DNA of 64,000 nt from Dromiciops gliroides (taxonomy: Eukaryota; Chordata; Mammalia; Microbiotheria; Microbiotheriidae). The stretch lies in the NCBI RefSeq assembly GCF_019393635.1, contig NC_057861.1:306549468-306613467 (forward strand), given 5' to 3'. The position numbers and the translations under genes are program-made. The first letter of the stretch is position 1, and every line of letters begins with the position of its first letter. Below the pieces are notes generated by a model, which saw only the letters and a program-made list of their open reading frames with translations, was not told the origin of the DNA and ran no database searches. Below are positions 46,980-56,550 of this stretch, piece after piece.

Positions 46980-49089
46980 AAAAACACTAGAGAGGATAGG
47001 AATAAATGGAGCTTACCTTAAAATTATAAGGAATATTTATCTGAAACCATCAAGGAGCATCATCTATAATGGGGATAAGCTAGAATCTTTCCCAATATGG
47101 TCAGGGGTGAAGCAAGGATGCCTATTATCACCTCTATTATTTAATATTGTACTAGAAATGTGAGCTATAGCAATAAGAGAAGAAAAAGAAATTAAAGGAA
47201 TTAGAATAGGTGATGAGGAAACAAAACTATTACTCTTTGCAGATGATACAATGTTATACTTAGGAAATCCTAGAGAATCAACTAAAAAACTACTTTAAAG
47301 TTGCAGGATACAAAATAAACTCACAGAATTCATCAGCATTTCTATATATTGCCAACAAAGTCCAGGAATAACAGGTAGAAAGAGAAATTCCATTTAGAAT
47401 AAGCATAGACAATATAAAACACCTGGGAGTCTACCTCCCAAGAGAAACTGAGGAACTATATAACCAGAAGTATAAAACACTTTTCATACAAATAAAGTCG
47501 GATGTACAGAAATGGAAAAATATTAACTGCTCATGGTTAGGCCAAGCCAATATAACAAAAATGATAATCCTACCTAAGTCAATTTATTTATTTAGTGCCA
47601 TACCAGACTATCAAAAAACAATTTATAGATCTAGAAACAATAACAGAATTCATCCGGAAGAACAAAAGCTCAAGGATCTCAAGGCAATCAATGAAAAGAA
47701 ATGTAAAAGAAGGTGTTCTATCAGTACCAGATCTCAAGCTGTATTATAAAGTGATAATTATCAAAACAATCTGGTATTGGCTAAGAAATAGAGAGGTAGA
47801 TCAGTGGAATAGAATAGATACAAATTATACTATAGTAAATGACTATAGTAATCTAGTGTATTATAAACCCAAAGATCCAAGCTTTTGGAACAAAAACTCA
47901 TTATTTGACAAAAACTGCTGGGAAAACTGGAAAACAGTATGGCAGAAAATAGGTATAGATCAACATCTTACATTGTATACTAAAATAAGGTCAAACAAAA
48001 TGGGATGATTTACACATAAAAGGTGTTACCATAAATGGAACAGTGTATCTGTCAGATTTATGGACAGAGGGAGAATTTAGTACAAAATAAGATATATAGA
48101 GTAAAACAAAATGTAAAATAAATCATTATGATTATATAAAATTTAAAATGCTTTTGCACAAACAAAACTAATGTAACCAACATTACAAAGGAAGCAGAAA
48201 ATTGGGAAAGAATTTTTGAAACAAGTATCTCTGATAAAGGCCTCATTTCTCAAATATGAAAAGAACTGAGTCATATTTATAAAAATACATGTCATTCCCC
48301 AATTGATAAATGGTCACAGGATATGAACAAGCAGTTTTCAGACAAAGAAATCAAAGCTATCTATAGTCAAGTGAAAAAATGCTTTAAATCACTACTGATC
48401 AAAGAAATGCAAATGAAAACAACTGTGAGGTACCACCTTATACCTATCAGAGTGGCAAATATAACAAAAAAGGGAAATGTTGGATGATGGAGGAGCTGTG
48501 GGAAAACTGGAACACTAATCCACTGTTGGTGGAGTTGTGAATGGATCCAACCATTCTGGAGAACATTTTGGCACTATGCCTAAAGGGCTATAAAACTTGA
48601 AATCAAAGGAATGCCCATCAATTGGGGAATGGTTAAACAAACTATGGTATATGATGGTGATGGAATATTATTGTGCTATAAGAAATGACAAACAGGATGA
48701 TTTCAGAAAGGATTTCAGAAAGGCTTGTATGAACTGAAGTATAGTGAAGTGAGTAGAATCAGGAGAACGTTGTGCACAGTGACAGCAATATTGTTCAATG
48801 AAGAACTGTGAATCACTTTTCTCAACAATCCAGTGATCCAAAACAATCCCAAAGGACTAATTATAAAGCATGTTATCCACTTCCAAAGAAAGAACTGATA
48901 TTGATTGAACACATTTTTCTTTTATTCAAGTTTTCTTATACAAAATGACTAATATGGTAATGTTTTACACAATTGCACATGTATAACCTATATCTGATTG
49001 CTTACCCCCTCAGGGAGGTCAGCAGGGAGGGAGGGAAAGAGGGATAGAATTTGGAACTTAAAACTCTAAATAAAAATGTTTATTATTAT

Positions 49090-49260
49090 TTTTAAAAAGA
49101 AAAGGCAATGAGTTTTATATCAGGAAATGACTGTGGTGTTTAAAAAGGTATCAAATGAAAGAATCTTAAACTTGCTTTAAAAAACAGACACTGACAGTGT
49201 TGAAGGCTGCAGAGATGTCAAGAAGAATGAAGAATGAAGATTCAGCAAAGCCCATTACAT
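49090..49260 (-). mobile_element. L2 LINE fragment
   Basis: Reversed L2: gacagtgttgaaggctgcagagatgtcaagaagaatgaag. It may belong to the same L2 as 44080-44465, separated by the L1. Confidence 0.65.
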
Positions 49261-49639
49261 TCTGCAGTTAAGAGATAATTTCTAATGGTGTCATCATTAT
49301 CTTATGATGGTTGTATCTGCTGAGTTTCTCTTGCTTTTTAAAAACTGTTTTCTACCAGGAATCCCTACACCTGCACTTGCTCTCTGCTGCCATCTCTTGG
49401 CCATCACTTGGAATGGGGCAACTGCTAGGATCTTGGCTCTGAAAAGCTCAGGATTTGAAATGTTTTGAGATGAAGACCTTAGCAAGCCTGGTCTAGAAAG
49501 CTAGCTAGGAAAGCCCTGAGATGTTTAAAACAGTCTTTTGAATGATTTTTTTTTCTTGATGTTGCTCCACCTTTTTTGGACTAAATTTTTATCTGACTTA
49601 GGGTGAAAAGATAACTTTTCACCCTAATGCTTTTTCTCA
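49261..49639. other. Intergenic stretch, nothing identified
   Basis: No repeat or coding signal recognised. Confidence 0.45.
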
Positions 49640-50290
49640 ATTTTTATCTTTTTTGATCCCTCAGGAACATTTGACACTGTTGGCCACTATCTCCACCTAG
49701 ATGCTCTCCTCATTCTCCTGCTAGGTACCTGGTTACTCCTCAGGCTCCTTCCTTGGATCATCATTTATGCCCCCCCCCCTAACAATGGGTATAGTCCCAA
49801 GTCTCTATTCTGTGCTTTGTTCTCTTTACATACTCTCTCAGTGATCTCATCAACTCCCATGGGATCAATAATCATCTCTGTGCAGAGAGGTCCCAGATCT
49901 CCATATAACCCTAGTTTCTCTCTTGAGCTCCTGGTTTTGTATCACCAATTGCCTATTGGACATCTCCAACTGTGTTTACCAGAAACATCTCAAACTCAAA
50001 ATATCTAAAATAGAACTCACCCTTTCTCCCACAGACTCAGCCCCTTTTTCTAACATCCTTATTTCTCTTGAGGGTACCCACAATCTTCCAATCACACAAG
50101 TTCATAACCTCAGGGTCATCCTTGACTCCACTCTGGCTTTGACCTCCTAATCTCCATATCCAATTAGTTGTGAAGTTTTGTCCCTTATACCTCTATAACA
50201 TCTCTTTCATCTGTCCTTCTCTTTCTATTTACATATTCCTTACTTAATTTCAGGCTCTCATTACTGCTTATCTGGTCTATTGCAAGGAGG
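49640..50290 (+). mobile_element. L2 LINE, ORF2 reverse transcriptase
   Basis: Forward L2 with readable pieces: GTFDTVGHYLHLDALL near 49668, LSVISSTPMGSI, then NCLLDISNCVYQKHLKLKIS and a VHNLRVILDSTLALTS piece (49923-50150). These match the L2 order DLSAAFDTVDH, LLDIS-W-HLKLN-SK, NLGVILDSSLSL. Confidence 0.88.
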
Positions 50291-50295
50291 GAACA

Positions 50296-50535
50296 GCAAA
50301 CAGGTAGCTAAGTGTTGCAGTGGATAGAGCCCTGACCCCAGTATCAGGAAGACCTGAGATCCAATCCAGCCTTAGACATTTACTAGCTGGGTATACAAGT
50401 CACTTAACTTCAGTTTTCTCAAATATAAAATGGGGATAATAAGAGCCTTCTTGTGAAGGTCAAATGAGACATTTGTCAAGGGCTTAGCATGGTCCTTGAC
50501 AGGGAATAGGTCCTATATATTTATTCCCTTTCATT
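50296..50535 (+). mobile_element. Full-length MIR-type CORE-SINE
   Basis: Head aggtagctaagtgttgcag, core ttactagctgggtatacaagtcactta, then tail aaaatggggataataagagcc and a tagcatggtccttgacagg end. Confidence 0.85.
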
Positions 50536-50544
50536 TCTTAAGAA

Positions 50545-50865
50545 GGTGGGTTTGGCTAGATTGTATGGGGCAGAAAGAGGTGTGGTAATTAAATAGGTGA
50601 GCTGAGGGCCTGTTGTGACAATGTGGATTGGAGAGGTGAAAGATTTGAGACAGGGTGACCAATTAGGAATCTATTTGAATGGTCCAGATGAGTTTATTGA
50701 CTGTGTGTGTGTGTGTGACATGGTCAGATTTACACTTAAGGAAAATCACTTTGGCAGTGTGTGGAGGATGGATTGTAGCAGGGAGAGGCTTAAGGTAGGG
50801 AGACCAAACAGAAGACTAATTACAGCTGAATAGGTGAGGTGATGTTAGGGTGATAGCTATGTGTG
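50545..50865 (-). mobile_element. L2 LINE fragment, ORF2
   Basis: Reversed L2: acatggtcagatttacacttaaggaaaatcactttggcag, then gtggaggatggattgtagcaggg. A segment appears duplicated on either side of a short (TG)n at 50701-50717. Confidence 0.8.
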
Positions 50866-50867
50866 GA

Positions 50868-51141
50868 ATGAATGAAACATTTATTAAGTACTTACTATGT
50901 GCAGAGCCCTAGGAATACAAATAGAAAAGTATAATAGTCCGAGCTTTCAAGGAGTTTGCTGCTGAGGGCTGAAACTAAGGAAGAGGCTGTGTGAAAAGAG
51001 AGAAGGGAGAGATTCAAGAGATGGTGTAGAAGGAGAAGCAAGACAGGGCTGCTGATTGAATAGGTTAATAAGTGAGCATGAGGAATTAAGGATGGCACTG
51101 CAGTTGCAACCTGGGTAAATTGGAAGGATGGTGATGTCCTT
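50868..51141 (-). mobile_element. L2 LINE 3' end
   Basis: Reversed L2 3'UTR: gaaacatttattaagtacttactatgtgcagagccctagg, continuing into ORF2-derived sequence. Confidence 0.75.
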
Positions 51142-51157
51142 AGAAAAAGGGATGTTT

Positions 51158-51483
51158 GGGGGCAGCTAGGTGGCGAAGTGTATAGAGCACAGGCCCTGGA
51201 GTCAGGAGGACCTGAGTTAAAATTCGACCTCAGACACTTGACACTTACCAGCTGTGTGACCCTGGGCAAGTCACTTAACCCCAATTGCCTCACCAAAAAA
51301 AAAAAAAAAAAAAAAAGGGCGGGCAGCTAGGTGGTGCAGTGGATAAAGCACCAGTCCTGGATTCAGGAGCTCCTGAGTTCAAATTTGACCTCAGACACTT
51401 GATGCTTCCTAGCTGTGTGATCCTGGGCAAGTCACTTAACCCCCATTGCCCTCCCCCCCCCCAAAAAAAAAGAAAGAAAAAAA
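51158..51483 (+). mobile_element. Tandem pair of WSINE/MAR1-type SINEs
   Basis: Two forward copies (51158 to about 51316 and about 51317-51483) joined through the A tail of the first. A single duplication, agaaaaagggatgttt (51142-51157) and agaaaaagagatgttt (51484-51499), brackets both. Confidence 0.93.
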
Positions 51484-51499
51484 AGAAAAAGAGATGTTT

Positions 51500-52108
51500 A
51501 AAAGAGGGATGGGTCTGCAAATATCTATGAGTATTCATCCTGTGTGACTCACTCTGTTCTCTAAAAACATAAGGCTGGGGTGGGGCTCTAACTCCCAAGC
51601 AATTGTCCCAGATCTCAGGGCCAGCTGAGGAGCAGGGGCATAACAACAAGTACAATGGGGGAAGGAAGGGATGTTATCTTATCCAGGGTATCCAGGTTGT
51701 TTAACAACCCCAGATTCTGATGCTTGGCATAAAAGGGGAGAGTTTGGAAGTTTGCATATTGTTTAGAGGGGGAGAAGTGAGGAGGAGCTGGATGATAATA
51801 AGATGTAGACAGTTCTTGCTTTACATAAATTTACATTATGTAAATTCAGCCCCCAGATAGGCAGACCCTGATCCAGCCAGGGCTTTGGCTCCTACTCCTG
51901 GCAGGGGCAGAGCATTGCTGCCCTGCTCCGAGGATCCTCTGCTCTAGGACCTGAAGCATCTCAGACTTAGGGGCTGGGGGAAAGCCGAGACACTGAAGCT
52001 GTTCTGGTTGTGGGGCGAAGGTGCATTGAGGGGGTGGGACCATAAAGAGCCTCTCAAGGGGAGGCTGAGGTCTGGGGAAGGAGGGGTCTATTTAACATTA
52101 AGAGAGAT
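51500..52108. other. Intergenic stretch, nothing identified
   Basis: GC-richer at 51850-52080, with open frames on minus that I do not recognise. Confidence 0.45.
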
Positions 52109-52112
52109 CTGA

Positions 52113-52535
52113 GGGGCAGCTAGGTGGCGCAGTAGATAAAGCACCGGCCCTGGATTCAGGAGTACCTGAGTTCAAATCCCTCCTCAGACACTTGACACTT
52201 ACTAGCTGTGTGACCCTGGGCAAGTCACTTAACCCCCATTGCCTGCAAAAAAAAAAAATAACAAAGAGAGATCTGTCAGGGTGGTGCAGTGGATAAAACA
52301 TCAGCCCTGGATTCAGGAGGACCTGAGTTCAAATCCGACCTCAGACACTTGACACTTACTAGCTGTGTGACCCTGGGCAAGTCACAACCCCCATTGCCTG
52401 CAAAAAAAAAAAAAGAGAGAGAGAACTGTCTATACTAGCTGTGTGACCCTGGGCAAGTCACTTAACCCTCATTGCCCTGCCCCCCCACCCCCCCAAAAAA
52501 ACCCAGTTAAAATAAAAAAGAGAGAGAACTGTCTG
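52113..52535 (+). mobile_element. Cluster of three WSINE/MAR1-type SINEs
   Basis: A complete copy (52113-52260), a copy lacking the first bases of its head (about 52275-52412) and a 5'-truncated copy starting at the core (about 52434-52515). Repeated separators agagagatctg and agagagagaactgtct act as target duplications. Confidence 0.9.
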
Positions 52536-52539
52536 TAAC

Positions 52540-53085
52540 AGGAACCTCCCCCTTTTCCCTTTGCCATATTTCTTTCCATCATTTACACATTTGTCAACCT
52601 TCTATCCTGATCCTGAGTTATTCCTGTCATCCACCTTCTCTGCTCTTACCCTTTCCCTGGGACATTTAATCCACTCAGTTTCAGAACTGCCCTAAGCCCC
52701 AACCAGACCATGCTTCCCATCTCATACAGCTGTCCCCCTTGGCCATTTTGCCATCTGTCCTGACCTTGACCCACTTCTCTCCACCTAAAACTAGACTCCC
52801 AGACTAGACTCCCAGAATGTCTCAGGGAAGCTAATTTACTTAGTTTTGGAACTCCCAGCCTAGGGCTAAGTGAGTAATAACTCTAAAGGTGAGTACGAAC
52901 TCACCTAGTCCATTATATTTACCTGGCCCCCAACCAGACCATGTTTCAGATCCCATTTATCCATCTACCTGCACCATCTCTATGTCTGGCTTGCAGACTC
53001 ACTGCCTCCCCGCCACCCCCAACGTTGGCTAACGTTCCACTTTGGTGCAAGTCAGATGGGAAGGTCCCATGATCCTTAGGATGCA
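52540..53085. other. Unassigned C/T-rich stretch with internal similarity
   Basis: The 16-mer ccccaaccagaccatg occurs at 52697-52712 and 52928-52943, and the bases before it are also alike. A small actagactcccag duplication lies near 52791-52814. Family unknown. Confidence 0.5.
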
Positions 53086-53089
53086 GCAA

Positions 53090-53370
53090 CAAAACAAATG
53101 GTAATACTTCATTAATGATGAGAGATGTTGTGAAATATGCAAGAGATTGTTGTAGAGAGAAAAAAGATATAGCAATTGATTAGATATATGGGATGAGTGG
53201 AGAGCTAATGATGATACTAAGGCTTTGAAGCAAGATGAAGTATGGTTGGAAGTATGGTGCTCCTTTGGCCAGTATTTAGGGAAGTTCAGAAGAGGGGTAG
53301 ACTTTTGGGAAAAGGTAATGAGTTTTTTTCTGAACCTGCTAAGTTTGAGATACTTCTAGGATGTCCAATT
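53090..53370 (-). mobile_element. L2 LINE fragment
   Basis: Reversed L2: ctgaacctgctaagtttgagatacttctaggatgtccaat. Confidence 0.7.
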
Positions 53371-54000
53371 CAAAGTGACTTATTTTATGGTAAATAGGAA
53401 GGATTTTTTTAGTGGCTTTTACTCAATAAAATTGCTGGTTTTAGTAGGCTGTTCAGTAGTAGAAGAGGTGAATCTTTTGGCTTAGCAAGATATTTCAAAG
53501 TATGTAGGAGTTACTTGTATTACTTGGGAAAAGGATATAGTCACTGTTAGTTTCTAGTTCTCTAAAGAACCTTACTTGTAGATGTTTTTAGTTTCAATTA
53601 CCCAAGCCACTCTTTGCCAGTAAAGTTCTGCAGATCCAAAGACATAAATGGGGATAAGGACTGATCCTGTGGTTTCAGTGACATAGACAACTCCAGGATG
53701 AGAAAACTCTCTCTACCAATGCATGGGGATACATTCTCTGCAACTGATAATCTTGCTTAGGACATTGGAAAGTCATTGATTTTGCCAGGATCACATAGTT
53801 CGTAGAAAGCCCAGCTCTCTGTCCATTATCCCAAGTTTTTCATATGTTTAAGACCCTTTTTACTTGAATGCCAGTGATAAAAGCCCCAGACGCAGTTTAG
53901 ATTAGTATATGAAAAAATGGCTTCCAGAAAAAAAACACAAACCCACACAGATATTCCTGCTATTAACGAAGTCTATATATAAATCAACAATCATTTCCTA
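53371..54000. other. Intergenic stretch, nothing identified
   Basis: No coding signal. 53610-53830 has weak MIR-like character. Confidence 0.4.
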
Positions 54001-54004
54001 GTTG

Positions 54005-54350
54005 CTTATCATGTGTCAGGCACCATGCTAGAATAGCAATAGATTGCATTTTTATTGAGTTTTAAGATTTACAAACTGTCAAATATTTATTAGGCACCCA
54101 CCATGTTGTCAGGTACTCTGCTAAGAGCTGGGATACAAGTACAAAGAATGAAACAATTCCTTCTTGCAATGAAGATTCATTCTCATGGGAGAAGCCAAGT
54201 ATGTGTAAAATGCATGTACAATATTGTGTGTGTGTGTAAAGATATACACAATATAATACAAATGTATACAAAGTAGTTAAATACGAGGTCTTTGGAGAAA
54301 GGGTCCTAACACTGGGGGTGGGGAAGGTGACAGGAAAGATTTCAAGCAAA
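54005..54350 (-). mobile_element. MIR stub then L2 LINE 3' end
   Basis: A short reversed MIR tail (atcatgtgtcaggcaccatgc) is followed by a reversed L2 3'UTR (aaatatttattaggcacccaccatg, then agagctgggatacaagtac) containing a short (TG)n. Confidence 0.65.
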
Positions 54351-54364
54351 AGCGTGCCTGAACT

Positions 54365-54510
54365 TTTTTTTTTTTTTGCGGGGCAATGAGGGTTAAGTGA
54401 CTTGCCCAGGGTGACACAGCTAGTGTCAAGTATCTGAGATTGGATTTGAAATCAGGTCCCCAGGGCCGGTGCTTTATGCACTGCACCACCTAGCTGCGCC
54501 CCCCCCCCAG
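54365..54510 (-). mobile_element. WSINE/MAR1-type SINE
   Basis: Reversed copy with a T tail at the left and a C run extending the head at the right. Target duplication not clear. Confidence 0.92.
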
Positions 54511-54569
54511 CTACTTTTTAAAAGGAGATAGAGCCTCTAGGAGGTGAAAGTAAAGAGGGAGTGCTTTAA

Positions 54570-55065
54570 TAATAAATGATGACAGCATTTAGATGGCACT
54601 TTGAGGGTAGCAAAGCACTTTGAATATACTGTATATTTGGTCCTCAAAGCAACCTGGTTTATTGTTCATTCGTGCCCAATTCTTCGACATTTGGGGTTTT
54701 CCTGTCAAAGATACTGGAGTGGTTTATCAATTCCTCTCCAGCTCACTTTTACAAATGAGGAAACCGAGTCCAAGTAAAGTGACTTGCCCAGGGTCACAGC
54801 TAGTGACTGAGGCTAGATTTGAATTTAGGTCTTCCAAACTCCAGGCCCAGTGCTCTATCAGCTGCACCACTTAGCTGCTCTTAACCGGGTTTATTGTTGC
54901 TGCTGTTATTATTGCTATCCCCATTTCACAGATGAGGAAACTAAGGCAGAGAGAGGCTAAGTAATTCTTGTCAAAGTTCACCAGCTAGTACGTGTCCAGG
55001 AAGCACTTGAATTCGTCTTCCTGACGTACGGCGTCTAACCACTTTGTCACTAGACTTGGGCATCG
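54570..55065 (-). mobile_element. MIR SINE split by a later SINE
   Basis: Left part 54570-54666 (tttagatggcactttgagggtagcaaagcactttg) and right part 54893-55065 (ccccatttcacagatgaggaaactaagg, then degraded core) form one reversed MIR. Confidence 0.8.
54667..54892 (-). mobile_element. MAR1-type SINE with RTE-like 3' end
   Basis: The reversed copy has an RTE-type tail (ttttcctgtcaaagatactggagtggttta) followed by a CORE-SINE body. It is flanked by aacctggtttattgtt (54651-54666) and aaccgggtttattgtt (54893-54908), one mismatch. Confidence 0.92.
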
Positions 55066-55149
55066 ATCTCTCATTAGAGCCTCACGATGACTTTCGGCAC
55101 CAGTCAAATAGAAGTTACTAAACTCCCTCTGAAACAGTTCGAAAGGTAG

Positions 55150-56100
55150 AAAGTAGACCTGACCAAACTACAGTACTCTCTGCGCCTGCGCAGCTCGACA
55201 TCCGGTGGGCGGGGAGTTTGGGAGAAAGGACGTAACTTGTGCCGGTAGGGAAAGGCGCTTCCCTTTCTGGATCCGAATAGGAGAACGGTGCGGAAATGAC
55301 GCACAGAGGGCGGGCGCGTATTCCCGCGACGGGCGGCAGGTCGCGCCTACCCGAGCGCTGAGAGGAGAGGGGAGGAGGGGGGGAGGAGAGGTGGAGTGAA
55401 GTCTCCTGTCCCGCGCAGTGGCTGCTGGGTGCTCCCACGCTTTCTTTGCCTCGCCTCTCCCCGCCCCCCCGCCCCCTGTCTCCGCCTCCCCCACCCCGTC
55501 CTCCCCGCCCCCCGCCCCGGCTGCGGGCCCCGTTCCGTCCCTGGCGTGACTCGGCACGTCTGTCGCGGTGAGGAGAATCCGCCGCGGCGTTAGCGCGTCT
55601 TCGTCCCCGCTTCCCCGGGACGTCCTCCCTCTTCGGTCCGGAAGCTGGTGGTGCGGTGTCCTCGGCTCCCTGCAGGCCCCTCCCGCGACCATGGTGGGAG
55701 TGAAGGTGGTCGGGACCGACCCGGATTTCCAGCCAGAGCTGAGCGGCGCGGGCTCCAGACTCGCCGTGGTCAAGTTCACCATGAGAGGGTGAGGCCCCAG
55801 CCCCGGTCCCGCTCCCGGGCTTCGGGCCTCCCGCTAGGCCTCAGCCCCCGGCACTGGGGCCCTGAGCCCTCCACCCGGGAGCTGCGACTCTCCGAGCTCA
55901 GGGGGCGCCGCTCCGGCCCCGCCGCGCCTGCCTGCGGCCCCGGCCGGGTCCCCGTGCTCCCCGGGCCGGAGCCAGCTGTCACCGGGGGCTTCCCTGCGCC
56001 CGAGGCCTCACTCCCCGGGCGTTCCCGGGCTCCCTTCCGCTCCCCTTCACCCGCCCAGGGGGTAGCCGCGTCCTGTGGCCCGCTTCCCGCGGGTTAGGTC
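55150..56100 (+). promoter_or_regulatory. TXNL1: CpG-island promoter of TXNL1
   Basis: A sharp rise in GC and CpG around the TXNL1 first exon. A consensus NRF1 site, TGCGCCTGCGCA, lies at 55181-55192. GC boxes (gggcggggag near 55206, several C-rich boxes at 55460-55520), an ETS-like ccggaagc (55638-55645) and a CRE-like gaaatgacgcac (55293-55304) follow. No TATA box. These are typical of a housekeeping promoter with dispersed starts. Overlapping open frames of up to 204 codons on minus are composition artefacts. Confidence 0.85.
55691..55788 (+). CDS. TXNL1: TXNL1 coding exon 1
   Basis: Encodes the first 32 residues and two bases of codon 33 of thioredoxin-like 1 (TRP32). This cytosolic oxidoreductase has an N-terminal thioredoxin domain and a C-terminal PITH domain, and it associates with the 26S proteasome. 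The peptide starts MVGVKVVGTDPDFQPELSGA and ends VVKFTMR, nearly identical to remembered human TXNL1 (V for P at 6, T for S at 9). The ATG lies in a strong context (GCGACCATGG). The exon ends at GAGG followed by the donor gtgagg. In the human protein the redox motif CGPC (Cys34, Cys37) comes right after this point, so the active site is encoded by exon 2, which I do not find before the window's end. The 5'UTR probably starts between 55400 and 55650. Open frame beyond 55788 is intronic. Confidence 0.97.
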
Positions 56101-56109
56101 CAGGCTTCT

Positions 56110-56390
56110 TTACCAGGGTCTCCAAACTTGGTTTTTAAAAATACATTTTGATAACTTAATTCCACTCTAATTGACTCTCTTTGTAATATTTGAAAACATC
56201 CCGGGAAGGGTCTAGAGACTTCACTAAATTCTCAAAAGGGCCCATTGATCCAACCATTAAAAAAAAAGTCAAGTTTTTTGGGAGTTTGCTTCGTGGTATT
56301 CTTCGTGGTTTCTCGACCTTTTTTTTATATATCCCGGGAAGGAGTTCATAGACTTCATTAAACTATCAAAAGAGTCCTAGAGACCGTCAG
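56110..56390 (-). mobile_element. Two partial MER58-like hAT fragments
   Basis: In TXNL1 intron 1, taccagggtctccaaacttgg with acattttgataact, then atcccgggaagggtctagagacttcac, is followed by a second piece with atcccgggaaggagttcatagacttcat. Both match the hAT element at 57750-57945, so this is a local duplication or two insertions. Confidence 0.6.
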
Positions 56391-56455
56391 TCTCAGTCTC
56401 TCTCTCGCTCGCTCGCTCTCGCTCTCTCTTTCTCTCCCTCCCCCTCTCTCCTTTT

Positions 56456-56550
56456 CCTTCTCTTCTCTTCTCTTCTCTTCTCTTCTCTTCTCTTCTCTTC
56501 TCTTCTCTTCTCTTCTCTTCTCTTCTCTTCTCTTCTCTTCTCTTCTCTTC
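56456..56550. repeat. (TTCTC)n pentanucleotide microsatellite
   Basis: About 19 uninterrupted units in TXNL1 intron 1, preceded by an irregular CT-rich tract from 56390. Confidence 0.98.

Larger units (their letters stand above)
44466..49080 (+). mobile_element. L1 LINE, end to end but internally deleted
   Basis: The order follows an L1. A GC-richer 5'UTR-like part (44466 to about 45000) is followed by ORF1 (about 45010-45920, with a C-terminal domain reading ITQDLAASTLKNCRAWNMIY in pieces). After this comes only the end of the endonuclease (near 46075-46210, EYTFLAVHGTYSK and SDHNAIKIT). The reverse transcriptase is next (46765-47330, MIISIDVEKAFDIINHPFLL, then [20 protein letters not shown] and a FADDT box), then the C-terminus to about 48700 (PSFWNKNSLFDKNCWENWK, then HCWWSCEWIQPFW), the 3'UTR with a G-rich patch and the tail. 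Most of the endonuclease and the first part of RT are absent. There are many stops and frameshifts, so it is dead. Two SINEs are nested in it. Ends and target duplication not confirmed. Confidence 0.9.

Noticed and set aside
47595-48008. 137-codon plus-strand frame as a host gene
   Set aside because: It is part of L1 ORF2 (FWNKNSLFDKNCWENWK) in the dead L1.
51285-51655. Frames with peptides like GGAVDKAPVLDSGAPEFKFDLRHL, seen many times across the window
   Set aside because: This is the SINE consensus read in frame. It recurs wherever the SINE occurs and is not a protein family.
55168-56097. Frames of 204 codons (minus) and 149 codons (plus) over TXNL1 exon 1
   Set aside because: One shadows the real TXNL1 frame and the other is low-complexity CpG-island sequence.
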